A stretch of DNA of 64,000 nt from Gemmatimonadota bacterium (GTDB lineage Bacteria; Gemmatimonadota; Gemmatimonadetes; Gemmatimonadales; Gemmatimonadaceae), in NCBI GenBank assembly GCA_021299375.1, contig JAJTGR010000040.1, positions 23,884-87,883 on the forward strand, in the 5' to 3' direction. Shown piece by piece: positions 26,662-35,081 of this stretch. The position numbers were made by a program, and so were the translations under genes. Below the pieces are notes generated by a model that was not told the origin of the DNA, did not search any database, and was given only the letters and a program-made list of their open reading frames with translations. Numbering within the stretch: the stretch's first letter is position 1; the number at the start of each line of letters is the position of its first letter.

Positions 26662-27657
26662 TCAGGTGGGCAGCGCGCTGGCCGGTGCCGCCACGCCGGC
26701 CAGCAGCGCGTCGATGAGCGGCTCCGGCGACACGCCATCCGCTTCGGCGGCAAAGTTGGGAAGGATGCGGTGGCGCAGCACCGGCATCGCCACCCGCCGG
26801 ATGTCAGCCGGCGAAACCGCCGCGCGCCCCGCCAGCAGCGCCGAGGCCTTGGCGCCCAGAATGAGCGCCTGCCCGGCGCGCGGTCCGGCGCCCCAGCGGA
26901 CGTATTGCTTCACCAGCGCCGGTGCGGTGCTCTCTTGCGGGCGCGAGGCACGCACCAGGCGCGCCGCGTACTGGAGCAGCAGGTCGCTGCACGGCAGCGC
27001 CCGCACCGCACGCTGCAGCGCCAGCGCCTCGTCGGCGGTGAACACCGGTTCGATCGCCGCACCCTTCGCGCCCGTCGTCGCACGCAGGATCCCGACTTCG
27101 TCGGCTTCGGTGGGATACCCCACGCGAATGTCGAAGAGAAACCGGTCGAGCTGCGCCTCGGGCAACGGGTAGGTGCCTTCCTGTTCGATCGGGTTCTGCG
27201 TCGCCAGCACGAAGAACGGCTCCGGCAGGCGCATGGTCTGCCCCGCTGCCGTTACGCTGTGCTCCTGCATGGCCTCCAGCAGCGCGGCCTGGGTGCGTGG
27301 CGGCGCGCGATTGATCTCGTCGGCGAGTACGATGTTGGCGAACACGGGACCACGCACGAAGCGAAACGCCCGCGCACCGCCTCCGCTCTCCTCGAGAATC
27401 TCCGTGCCGGTGATGTCGCTCGGCACCAGGTCCGGCGTGAACTGGATGCGCCGGAACTCGAGCTGCATGGCATCGGCCAGCGAGCGGATCATGAGCGTCT
27501 TGGCGAGCCCGGGCACCCCCACCAGCAACGCGTGGCCGCCGGCCACGAGCGCCATGAGGATCTCGTCGACCACCGCGTCCTGCCCCACCACGCGCTTGCC
27601 GATCTCGGCCCGCAGCCGGTGCACCGACGCGATGAGCTGTTCGGGGGAGGCGTTCAC
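26662..27657 (-). CDS. moxR: MoxR-family AAA+ ATPase
   Basis: The 331-aa cytoplasmic AAA+ chaperone shows Walker A GVPGLAKT (residues 47-54), the MoxR block FRRIQFTPDLVPSDITGTEI, Walker B NIVLADEINRAPPRTQAALLEAMQE, sensor 1 FVLATQNPIEQEGTYPLPEAQLDRF, and the C-terminal lid. MoxR proteins help insert cofactors or assemble complexes through vWA/DUF58 partners; the next gene encodes one. The start is GTG 27657, 7 nt after the stop of the ubiquitin-like gene; the frame is open upstream but without family similarity. Confidence 0.95.
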   Translation of the reverse strand: MNASPEQLIASVHRLRAEIGKRVVGQDAVVDEILMALVAGGHALLVGVPGLAKTLMIRSLADAMQLEFRRIQFTPDLVPSDITGTEILEESGGGARAFRFVRGPVFANIVLADEINRAPPRTQAALLEAMQEHSVTAAGQTMRLPEPFFVLATQNPIEQEGTYPLPEAQLDRFLFDIRVGYPTEADEVGILRATTGAKGAAIEPVFTADEALALQRAVRALPCSDLLLQYAARLVRASRPQESTAPALVKQYVRWGAGPRAGQALILGAKASALLAGRAAVSPADIRRVAMPVLRHRILPNFAAEADGVSPEPLIDALLAGVAAPASALPT

Positions 27658-27664
27658 GCCGCGC

Positions 27665-28006
27665 TCACTTGAGGGGCCGGCGGCGACGCGACGTGAGGAA
27701 CAACGTCGATGCGTCACGCGCGCCGACCTGGCGCAGCGTGAGGCCCTCGTCACGCACCTCGGCGCCATGCAACTTCACCAGGTACGCCTCGGGCTGGGCG
27801 ATGTCCGGCAGCAGGTTCGCCATGGCGGCCTGCTTCACGGCACCCACCGTCGTGTCGGGCGTACACTCCACACGCACCGCGTCCCACGCCTCGGCGGCCT
27901 GTACGCGCAGCGTCCAGGGCATATCCGTGTCAGGCGGCGCAAGCCGCAGCACTTCAGGGCGCACCCGCAGCGCATTCACGAAAGACCCCGCCGGCATGCC
28001 GCTCAT
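27665..28006 (-). CDS. Small protein with ubiquitin-like beta-grasp fold (EsaB/YukD-like), unknown function
   Basis: A 113-aa protein. From about residue 30 the pattern follows ubiquitin. A first strand WTLRVQAAEAWDAVRVEC is followed by TPDTTVGAVKQAAMANLLPD, corresponding to the strand-helix turn of ubiquitin. Then come YLVKLHGAEVRDEGLTLRQVGARD (the Gly and Leu of the 'GKxLxDxxTL' region) and a final strand STLFLTS before a basic tail RRRRPLK. There is no C-terminal Gly-Gly, so conjugation is not suggested; the non-conjugating YukD/EsaB proteins are the nearest known bacterial parallel. The start overlaps the upstream stop (ATGA), and moxR follows 7 nt later. This is a fold call from pattern only. 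Confidence 0.6.
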   Translation of the reverse strand: MSGMPAGSFVNALRVRPEVLRLAPPDTDMPWTLRVQAAEAWDAVRVECTPDTTVGAVKQAAMANLLPDIAQPEAYLVKLHGAEVRDEGLTLRQVGARDASTLFLTSRRRRPLK

Positions 28007-28350
28007 GAGGCGGACTCCACCGGCCTGTCCTCTGCGGCGGAGGACGGTGCGCCACCGACCGGCGGTGCCGGCGGCAGGGACGTGAGGAAGCGTGCGATCT
28101 GCTGGTCGAACAGGTAGCTCGAGCCGCTGACCGCCGTGCCCTCAGGTGTCACCCGGGCGGCGATGGCGATCTCCTCGCCCCCCTGCCCGCGCAACACCAC
28201 GTGCGTCGGTCCCTGCTTCTCGACAAAGGCGGTGTACACGCCACCCTGCTGCGCGAAGTACCGCGCCGCCGCCGCCAGCACCTCGGCGACGGACAACGCG
28301 GTCAGTCGTTCCTGCAGCTGGCGCGACGACTGCTGATGCATACCCTGCAT
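28003..28350 (-). CDS. 115-aa protein of unknown function, coupled to the ubiquitin-like gene
   Basis: The protein begins with a predicted helical part (HQQSSRQLQERLTALSVAEVLAAAARYFAQQ), then a small beta region (VYTAFVEKQGPTHVVLRGQGGEEIAIAARVTPEGTAVSGSS), then a helix and a Pro/Ala-rich acidic tail. There is no signal peptide. ATG 28350 is chosen; an in-frame TTG at 28392 falls directly after the previous stop. Its stop overlaps the ubiquitin-like gene start by 4 bp, so the products may be made in equal amounts and could interact. I do not recognise a family. Confidence 0.6.
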   Translation of the reverse strand: MQGMHQQSSRQLQERLTALSVAEVLAAAARYFAQQGGVYTAFVEKQGPTHVVLRGQGGEEIAIAARVTPEGTAVSGSSYLFDQQIARFLTSLPPAPPVGGAPSSAAEDRPVESAS

Positions 28351-28394
28351 GGAGATCTCGATGACGGTCGGGAGCGATGGACGTCGGCGCAACC

Positions 28395-29693
28395 TCAGTC
28401 GCGATCGATGTCCACCGGAAAGACAAGCCGGACTTCCTGCTCGGCATCACGGTCCGCTGGCGCCACATCGACCCGGAAATCACCTCCAAGCCGAGTGGTC
28501 AGGGCGCGCGCGAGCAGTGGGTCGATGGCAGTGACGGCCCGACGGGCCGCTGCAAACGAGTCGGTGGCGTCCCAGTGGAGCGCCTCGGCCCGTACGCGAA
28601 GTATACGCAGCGCGTCGGGCGGAAGTTGGTGCCATGCCACGGCGTCCTCGGGCGGGACCACCTCGAGGACGGGGCGTCCGCGCCACCGCACCGTGAGGGC
28701 CAGGAAGCCCCGCTCCACCCGCACCCCGGCCCGCACCACGCCACCCTCGAGGGCGGCGCCGCAGACGCCGAGGCCCAGCACCAGTTCGAGGGCACGGGTG
28801 AGCCGAGCCTCGTCGACCCGCATGGTCGGGAGCAGCACGGTCGGCTCGTCCACCTGGATCGGCACCATGGGGGCGCGCGCGCGCCACCGGGCTACCGCCG
28901 CCTGCAGCGGCCCGCGCGGGTCGACGTCGCATGCCACCACCGCAAAGCCGGGCGCCGTCACCTCGGTGAACTCGCGCGCTGCCGCCGCCAGCGTCCCGAC
29001 CGCCTCGAGACGTTCCCCCACCGCCCGTGCGTCCGTGGCGGCCGTCAGCGCCTGCAGCGCCTCCACCACGAGCTCCTCCGACGCCGCGCGCACCCGTTCC
29101 GCCGCGCTCCACGCAGCCGCCTGCGCCTCGAGCTCAGCATTGGCTTCAGCCAGAGCCCCGTTGGCCCGTCGCAACGCATCCGTCTGCCGCGCTTTGTCGG
29201 TGGCCGCCGCCAGCTGGTCAGCCACCAGCCGCACCAGCGCGCGCTGCTCATCGCTCACGCGGGTGGCGCCGGTGAAGTAGAACGCCACCGCCCCGATCGG
29301 CCCGGCGGCCGTCTCCAGCGGGGCGGCGATCATCGACTGGAAGCCCAGTTCGGTGGCGACCTCGTGCCACACAGCCAGCGAGGGGTCGGCGAACACGTCA
29401 CCAACCTCCACCACTCGCCGCTCGGCGACGGCCAAGCCGCTCGGACCGTCGCCGACCCGCACCCGCAGCGCGCCAATCCACGGCCGGTGAGGCGCCGGCC
29501 ATTCATACTGGGCCACGGGGCGCAACCACTCGCCGTCCGCCCCGAGCTCCATGACCAGCGAAAATGCCGCCCCGATCAGCGGCGTGACCCGGTCGAGTGC
29601 GAACTGCTGCACATCCCGCGGATGTGCGGCCAGCAGGAAGGCATGGGCAATCTCGCGGATCGCCAGGAGTTCGCGGGCGTCGGCAGCGGACAC
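28395..29693 (-). CDS. GAF-domain protein with degenerate histidine-kinase-like core
   Basis: The 432-aa protein has a GAF sensor domain (about 15-165; VRVGDGPSGLAVAERRVVEVGDVF and MIAAPLETAAGPIGAVAFYF are typical). An Ala/Glu/Arg coiled coil (about 165-215) follows. Next is a segment RLEAVGTLAAAAREFTEV that aligns with the dimerisation helix of hybrid-type kinases (RxEAVGxLAGGIAHDF), but with Arg240 in place of the phosphorylated His. The last 170 residues sit where the ATPase domain should be, yet no N-box Asn or DxGxG motif is visible. It is probably a signal-binding scaffold rather than an active kinase. GTG 29693 is a tentative start, 17 nt after the SDR stop. Confidence 0.7.
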   Translation of the reverse strand: MSAADARELLAIREIAHAFLLAAHPRDVQQFALDRVTPLIGAAFSLVMELGADGEWLRPVAQYEWPAPHRPWIGALRVRVGDGPSGLAVAERRVVEVGDVFADPSLAVWHEVATELGFQSMIAAPLETAAGPIGAVAFYFTGATRVSDEQRALVRLVADQLAAATDKARQTDALRRANGALAEANAELEAQAAAWSAAERVRAASEELVVEALQALTAATDARAVGERLEAVGTLAAAAREFTEVTAPGFAVVACDVDPRGPLQAAVARWRARAPMVPIQVDEPTVLLPTMRVDEARLTRALELVLGLGVCGAALEGGVVRAGVRVERGFLALTVRWRGRPVLEVVPPEDAVAWHQLPPDALRILRVRAEALHWDATDSFAAARRAVTAIDPLLARALTTRLGGDFRVDVAPADRDAEQEVRLVFPVDIDRD

Positions 29694-29710
29694 GTGCGGA
29701 GCCGCCGGTG

Positions 29711-30424
29711 TCAGGTGCCGCTGCGCGGACGCTTCGGCGAGAGCGGGCGCACCTCGAGACGATGCACCAGCATGTGCTGCGGCGTGGTCACGGCGAACGC
29801 AACGGCCGCGGCCACATTGTCCGGCTCCAGCATCCACGTGGTGTTGGTGCCGGCCGGGAACAGCTCGGTGGCCACCGAACCCGGCGTGATGACCGACACG
29901 CCCACGCCCGCGTCGCGCACCTCGAGCATGAGCGACTCCGCGAAGCCCATCACGAAATGCTTCGTACCCGTGTAGCACGTCCCACCCACGAACGTATTGC
30001 GCCCCGCCGTACTTCCGATGATGCACACATGGCCGCGGCCACGCGCCACCATGCCCGGCAGCACCGCCCGCGTCACATGGTACAGGGCGTTGACATTCAC
30101 GTCCACCTGGCGGTGCCATTCCTCCGCCGTCATCTCGAGGAACGGCGTCAGCACCGCCACGCCGGCGTTGTTCACCAGCACGTCGACATGCAGACCGGTC
30201 AGTGCCTCGGCGGTGGCAAGGCCATCGGTCACGTCGGCGGGAACGCGCTGGACCGCGGCGCCTGCCTCCTCACAGGCGCGGGCGACTTCCTGCAGGCGGT
30301 CGGCATCACGTGCCACGAGGATCAGGTCGTGGGCGGCGGCCAGGCGCAGGGCGATCGCGCGGCCGATACCCCGAGAGGCGCCGGTGACCAGCGCGACAGG
30401 GCGGGGGAGAGGTGGGGTCGACAT
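29711..30424 (-). CDS. Short-chain dehydrogenase/reductase
   Basis: The 237-aa classical SDR has the cofactor-binding TGASRGIG (14-21), NNAG, catalytic Ser in IIGSTAG, and YTGTK containing the Tyr-x3-Lys pair. An Asp/Arg pattern after beta-strand 2 (ILVARDADRLQEV) suggests NADP(H) preference, as an Arg follows. The substrate is unknown; the sequence resembles the broad YdfG/3-oxoacyl reductase-like group. It is the first gene of the minus-strand run leading to the GAF protein and MoxR operon, and is divergent from the phytase gene, so a promoter is expected in 30425-30590. Confidence 0.9.
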   Translation of the reverse strand: MSTPPLPRPVALVTGASRGIGRAIALRLAAAHDLILVARDADRLQEVARACEEAGAAVQRVPADVTDGLATAEALTGLHVDVLVNNAGVAVLTPFLEMTAEEWHRQVDVNVNALYHVTRAVLPGMVARGRGHVCIIGSTAGRNTFVGGTCYTGTKHFVMGFAESLMLEVRDAGVGVSVITPGSVATELFPAGTNTTWMLEPDNVAAAVAFAVTTPQHMLVHRLEVRPLSPKRPRSGT

Positions 30425-30590
30425 GCCCGGAAGCTATGCCGGTGCCCGGACGCGGAACACCCGCCGGATCCTGCCGTCGGTACAGAGTCGTGACAGAACC
30501 GTGAAGAAGCAGTCGCCGAACCCGGGGAACTTCGACGGGCCCACCCTCCGTCCAACCGCGAGTGTGCGGTGTCCCCGACCCTGATTCCGT

Positions 30591-31685
30591 ATGCACAGCG
30601 TCATTCGGCTTGCCGTTCATTGCACCACAGGCGCTGCCCTGCTTGCCGCCTGTTCCCGACCGGCCGACGCCCCGCCGGCCGAGTCCACGGCAGCCCGCGC
30701 TGCCGCCGATACCCTCCGCCCGGTCGTCGTTACCCAGTCCGTCCTCAACGACTCGGACGACCCGGCCATCTGGGTCGACACGCTCGACCCCAGCCGCTCG
30801 CTGATCCTCGGCACCGACAAGGGAGACAGCACCGGTGGCGTGTACGTTTTCACGCTCGAGGGGCGCATCGATTCGGCGCGTACGCGACGCCCCATGAAGC
30901 GCCCCAACAACGTCGACATCGTGCGGGGCGTCCGTCTCGGCGGCGCCCTTGTGGACATCGCCGTGGCGACCGAACGCGGCAGCATGTCGCTGCGCATCTT
31001 CCGCCTCCCCGGCATGACGCCGATCGACGGCGGTGGGATACCCGTGTTCGACGGGGATGCCGCACGGGCCCCGATGGGAATCGCGCTGTACCGGCGCCCC
31101 GCAGATGGCGAGGTCTTCGCCATCGTGGGCGGCAAGGGCGGGCCGGTCGAGGGCTACCTCTGGCAGTACCGGTTGCGCGACGCCGGCAATGGGACGCTGC
31201 GCGGCGAGAAAGTGCGCGCCTTCGGTCGTTACAGCGGCAAGAAGGAAATCGAGGCAATCGCCGTGGATCAGGCGCTGGGCTTCGTCTACTACAGCGATGA
31301 AACGGTGGGTATCCGGAAGTACCACGCCGATCCTGACCACCCGCAGGCGGCCACCGAGCTCGCGCTGTTCGGGACCAGCGGCTTTGTCAGTGATCACGAA
31401 GGTCTCGGCATCTACCCCACGAGCGACAGCACCGGTTACCTGCTCGCGTCCGACCAGCAGGGCCAGCGACTGCAGGTGTTCCGCCGCGAGGGCGCGCCCG
31501 GGGCGCCCCACACGCACGATGTGATCGCCACCATCCCCGTCGCCGCACTCGAGACCGATGGCCTCGACGTGACGGCCTCGCCCCTGTCACCGGCATTCCC
31601 CGAGGGCCTGCTGGTGATGATGTCCACCGACAAGACGTTCCACTTCTACGACTGGCGCGACGTGCGCAAGCGCCTCCCGCGCTGA
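30591..31685 (+). CDS. Beta-propeller phytase lipoprotein
   Basis: The 364-aa secreted phytase-like protein should release phosphate from phytate (inositol hexakisphosphate) with bound Ca2+. The N-terminus is a lipoprotein signal with lipobox L18-A-A-C21. The propeller signature is clear: DSDDPAIWVDTLDPSRSLILGTDKG at the first blade, then MKRPNNVDI, EIEAIAVDQALGFVYYSDE and SDHEGLGIYP, which supply the usual Ca2+/phosphate ligands of beta-propeller phytases. Its stop overlaps the start of a TonB-dependent receptor gene (TGATG), so surface hydrolysis and uptake are likely coupled. Confidence 0.9.
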   Translation: MHSVIRLAVHCTTGAALLAACSRPADAPPAESTAARAAADTLRPVVVTQSVLNDSDDPAIWVDTLDPSRSLILGTDKGDSTGGVYVFTLEGRIDSARTRRPMKRPNNVDIVRGVRLGGALVDIAVATERGSMSLRIFRLPGMTPIDGGGIPVFDGDAARAPMGIALYRRPADGEVFAIVGGKGGPVEGYLWQYRLRDAGNGTLRGEKVRAFGRYSGKKEIEAIAVDQALGFVYYSDETVGIRKYHADPDHPQAATELALFGTSGFVSDHEGLGIYPTSDSTGYLLASDQQGQRLQVFRREGAPGAPHTHDVIATIPVAALETDGLDVTASPLSPAFPEGLLVMMSTDKTFHFYDWRDVRKRLPR

Positions 31686-34558
31686 TGCTCCCCCACCTGC
31701 CCACACCCATGCGTTCGCTTCTCTCCTGCGTCGTCGCCGGCCTCCTTCTCGCCGCCGTGCCGCTCGGCGCCCAGGGCGTCGTGACCGGCACCGTCACCGA
31801 TCCCTCCGGCCGTCCGCTCTCGGGCGTCCTCGTGCTGGTGGACGGCACCAGCATCCGCACCGCCACTGACAAGGGGCTCTATCGCGCGGTAAACGTGCCA
31901 GCCGGCGCCCGGGCTCTGACCTTCCGCTACATCGGCTATCAGCCCGTCACGAAGACGGTCACCGTCGAGAACGGCCGTACCGCCACCCTCGACGTGAAAC
32001 TGACCGAGGCGATTACGGCGCTCAGCGCCATCCAGGTGCGCGGGCAGGTGGTCGGTCAGGCATCGGCGCTCAACCAGCAGCGCACCGCCCCCACGATCGC
32101 CAGCGTGATCGACAACGAGCTCGTCGGCCGTCTTCCCGATCCCAACATGGCCGAAGCACTCGCCCGTGTGCCGGGCATCGCGGTGCTCCGTGACCAGGGC
32201 GAAGGGCGCTTCGTGCAGATCCGCGGCACGAGCCCGAATTTCAACGGCATGTCGGTGAACGGCCTGCGGCTCGCGACGCCGGAGCAGAACAGTCGGCAGC
32301 TGCCCATGGACATCGTGCCGTCCGATCAGGCCAGCCAGATCCAGGTCTCCAAGACGCTGACGCCGGACATGGACGCCGACGCCATCGGCGGCAATGTGAA
32401 CATCGTCACGCGCACGGCGCGCGCCAATCAGCCGTTGTTCAACGTCACGGCGGCCGGCGGCCAGAACCAGCTCGGTGGCGGACTGCTCGCCAACCTCGGC
32501 CTCAACGCCGGCAAGCGGTTCGGTGCCAGCCAGAAGTTCGGCGCCATGATCGGCGGCACCTACTACCGCAACGACCGCGCGTCGCAGAACGTCGAAGGGG
32601 ACTGGTGCTCGCAGACACGCAACTGCGGCGTGGGCAGCTCGGTCACCTCGCTCGATGCCCCGAATCTCTTCGAGTACCGCGACTATCCGCAGGTTGACCG
32701 CCTGCGCACAGGGGTGAACGGCACGCTCGACTACCTGCTGGCCAACAACGGCAAGCTGTTCCTGCGCGGCTCCTGGAACCAGTTCAACGACGATGAAATC
32801 CGGGCCCGGGCCCGGTTCCGCTTTCGCGGCGGCAGCGGCTCACGCTGGACGCAGGTGACGGCCGACTCCGGGACCACCACGGGCTCGCAGTTCGACCGCG
32901 ACATCCGCCTGCGCAAAGTGCTGCAGGACATCTACACGGCGCAGCTCGGCGGGGAGCACTACGGCGCCGGTGGCACGGCGTTCGACTGGGCCGTGGGCAT
33001 GTCACGCGCTACCGAGAATCGGCCGGGGGCACTGACCATGGGCTTCCGCCAGAGCAACATGACGCTGGGCTACAACTTCGCCGACGCCGACCGGCCGCGG
33101 GCATACGTCGTGACCGGTTCGCTCGACGATCCCGCGCGCTTCGGCTTCAACAGTCTCGCCAACGAAGTCCGCGACACCCGCGACGAAGACCTGTCGGCCA
33201 AGCTCAATGCCTCGCTGCCGGTGCAGTTTGGCGCCTTCAGTGGCACGCTCAAGGGTGGTGTGGCGGCTCGCCTGAAGGACCGTGCGAATATCCAGACCAC
33301 CACGAACTACACCAGCGCGCTCGGCACGAACTCGCTGGGCGCCACCGGCGCGACGCTCATGGGGCTACTCACCACCGAGACGGCGGGGCGCACGATCTTC
33401 GACGGGGACTACAACTTCGGACGCACGTTCGATCCAGTCCGCATGCGCGAGTTCATCGCGGCCAATCCGAATGCGTTCACCGTGAATCAGCTGTCGTCGG
33501 CCACGACATCCGCCGGCGCCTCTTTCAAGGTGAAGGAAAACGTCTATGCCGGCTATCTCATGGCCACGCTCGACGCCGGCGCCTGGCGTCTCGTACCCGG
33601 CGTACGCGTCGAAGCCACGCAGGTCGAGAACACCGGCAACGTGGTGCGCCTCAACACCGCTGGCAGCGCGCTCGCCGAGCCCATTCGCGAAACCACGGCG
33701 ACCGGCAGCTACGTGAACGTGTTCCCATCCATCAACGCCACCTACCGCGTGGGTGAGTACACCAATATCAAGGCGGCCATCACCACGGCACTGGTCCGCC
33801 CGCAGTTCGGCGACATGGTGCCCTACGTGAACGTGCAGGTGGGCCAGCAGACGGCCAGCATCGGCAACCCCGACCTCAAGGCGACCACGGCGATCAACTA
33901 CGACGTCATGGTGGAGCACTACTTCACCAACGTCGGCTTCGTGTCGGTGGGCGCGTTCGCCAAGTCGCTCGACAACTTCATCTTTGCCACGGCCCGCGCC
34001 CGCACGGCCGACGATGCCGTCGGCCCTGATGCCACGCAGATCGTTCAGCCGGTCAACGGCCCCACGGCCACTCTGTACGGCTTCGAGCTGGCCTGGCAAC
34101 AGAACTTCACGTTCCTGCCCGGTGTGCTGAAGTCGCTCGGCGTCAACGCGAACTACACCCGCATCACCTCGACGGCCGACATTCCCGGCCGTGGCCGCGA
34201 GGGCGCGGACTCGCCCATCCCCGAGCAGGCCCCTCAGGCCGGCAACATCGGGCTCTTTTTCGACCGCGGTCCCGTATCCCTGCGGGTCGGGGGCAACTAC
34301 TCGGGTGCGTTCGTCTCCACCATCAGTGCCATTTCGCCGGATGCCGATACCCGCACGAAAGCCCGCTTCCAGGTCGATGCCTCGGGCAGCGTCCAGCTTC
34401 GCCCCGGCATGAAGCTGTTCGGCGAGTTCATCAACCTCTCCAACACCCCCCTCCGCGCCTACGTGGGCGGTCGGCAGAACCGCGGCGGTGGCGGCGACGA
34501 TCCCAGCTACGAGTTCTACAAGCCGTGGGGCATGCTCGGCATCAAGATCGAGCGCTGA
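31685..34558 (+). CDS. TonB-dependent outer-membrane receptor with N-terminal carboxypeptidase-regulatory-like domain
   Basis: A 957-aa receptor. A signal peptide (MRSLLSCVVAGLLLAAVPLGAQG, from an internal ATG at 31709) precedes a beta-sandwich regulatory-like domain (VVTGTVTDPSGRPLSGVLVLVDG to about residue 105). The plug domain (LPDPNMAEALARVPGIAVLRDQ, FVQIRGTSPNFNGMSVNG) and a roughly 700-residue barrel follow, ending GMLGIKIER. The ATG at 31685 overlaps the phytase stop; the start at 31709 gives a cleaner signal peptide. Pairing with phytase suggests inositol phosphate or another phytate-derived ligand; this is inference. The plug belongs to the large carbohydrate/peptide receptor type rather than a clear siderophore receptor. 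Confidence 0.92.
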   Translation: MLPHLPTPMRSLLSCVVAGLLLAAVPLGAQGVVTGTVTDPSGRPLSGVLVLVDGTSIRTATDKGLYRAVNVPAGARALTFRYIGYQPVTKTVTVENGRTATLDVKLTEAITALSAIQVRGQVVGQASALNQQRTAPTIASVIDNELVGRLPDPNMAEALARVPGIAVLRDQGEGRFVQIRGTSPNFNGMSVNGLRLATPEQNSRQLPMDIVPSDQASQIQVSKTLTPDMDADAIGGNVNIVTRTARANQPLFNVTAAGGQNQLGGGLLANLGLNAGKRFGASQKFGAMIGGTYYRNDRASQNVEGDWCSQTRNCGVGSSVTSLDAPNLFEYRDYPQVDRLRTGVNGTLDYLLANNGKLFLRGSWNQFNDDEIRARARFRFRGGSGSRWTQVTADSGTTTGSQFDRDIRLRKVLQDIYTAQLGGEHYGAGGTAFDWAVGMSRATENRPGALTMGFRQSNMTLGYNFADADRPRAYVVTGSLDDPARFGFNSLANEVRDTRDEDLSAKLNASLPVQFGAFSGTLKGGVAARLKDRANIQTTTNYTSALGTNSLGATGATLMGLLTTETAGRTIFDGDYNFGRTFDPVRMREFIAANPNAFTVNQLSSATTSAGASFKVKENVYAGYLMATLDAGAWRLVPGVRVEATQVENTGNVVRLNTAGSALAEPIRETTATGSYVNVFPSINATYRVGEYTNIKAAITTALVRPQFGDMVPYVNVQVGQQTASIGNPDLKATTAINYDVMVEHYFTNVGFVSVGAFAKSLDNFIFATARARTADDAVGPDATQIVQPVNGPTATLYGFELAWQQNFTFLPGVLKSLGVNANYTRITSTADIPGRGREGADSPIPEQAPQAGNIGLFFDRGPVSLRVGGNYSGAFVSTISAISPDADTRTKARFQVDASGSVQLRPGMKLFGEFINLSNTPLRAYVGGRQNRGGGGDDPSYEFYKPWGMLGIKIER

Positions 34559-34576
34559 ACAACGGGCCGATCGTTC

Positions 34577-34610
34577 ACGGGGGGCCTCGCCAGTTGGCGG
34601 GGCCCCCCGT
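34577..34610. terminator. Strong GC hairpin between convergent genes
   Basis: ACGGGGGGCC-T-CGCC, loop AGTT, GGCG-G-GGCCCCCCGT forms a near-perfect 14-15 bp stem beginning 18 nt after the receptor stop. It lies between the plus-strand receptor and the minus-strand lipoprotein, so it can act for both. It lacks a U-run. Confidence 0.7.
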
Positions 34611-34652
34611 TCGCATGTCATGCCCGCACGACGCGGCCGTATGGCAACGCAC

Positions 34653-35081
34653 TCACGGCGCCGCCGACGACGCGTTGCCGATCCGTGCCAACTGCCGCTC
34701 CAGAAGCCGCTGTGCATGCCGCGCCACCGGGGGGTCGGGGTGGCGAAGGAACGTCCTCAGCCACGTGCGTACCTGGTCGTCCTCATAGTGGGAGGCCAGT
34801 TCCATGGCGCACGTCAGCTCAGCCTGGGTCTCCGCGGCGTCTACCGCCGACTGATACAATCGGAAACCGAACGAATACGCGGTCATCGTCGCCAGGGAAT
34901 CGACCTCGGCCGGCAGCGGCGTAGCCAGCGCCTCGGCTGCCCGCCCCGCCAGGAACGGCGCATTCCGTACGGCCAGGCACCCTTCCATCGCCTTGACCGC
35001 CTTTGCCTGCAGGCTCGGCCCGCACCCCGTGGTGCCCAGTGCGAGCGCGCCGAGCACCGCGCCGCGGAACCGCGCGATCAC
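34653..35081 (-). CDS. Small predicted lipoprotein with helical repeats, unknown function
   Basis: The 142-aa protein starts at GTG 35081, overlapping the upstream BNR-protein stop (GTGA). A signal-like segment (FRGAVLGALALGTTGCGPS) contains a plausible lipobox ending at Cys20. The rest is almost wholly alpha-helical (FRLYQSAVDAAETQAELTCAMELASHY, VRTWLRTFLRHPDPPVARHAQRLLERQL), reminiscent of HEAT/TPR-like hairpins. No family is recognised. Translational coupling to the large BNR protein suggests that the two are made together. Confidence 0.65.
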   Translation of the reverse strand: MIARFRGAVLGALALGTTGCGPSLQAKAVKAMEGCLAVRNAPFLAGRAAEALATPLPAEVDSLATMTAYSFGFRLYQSAVDAAETQAELTCAMELASHYEDDQVRTWLRTFLRHPDPPVARHAQRLLERQLARIGNASSAAP

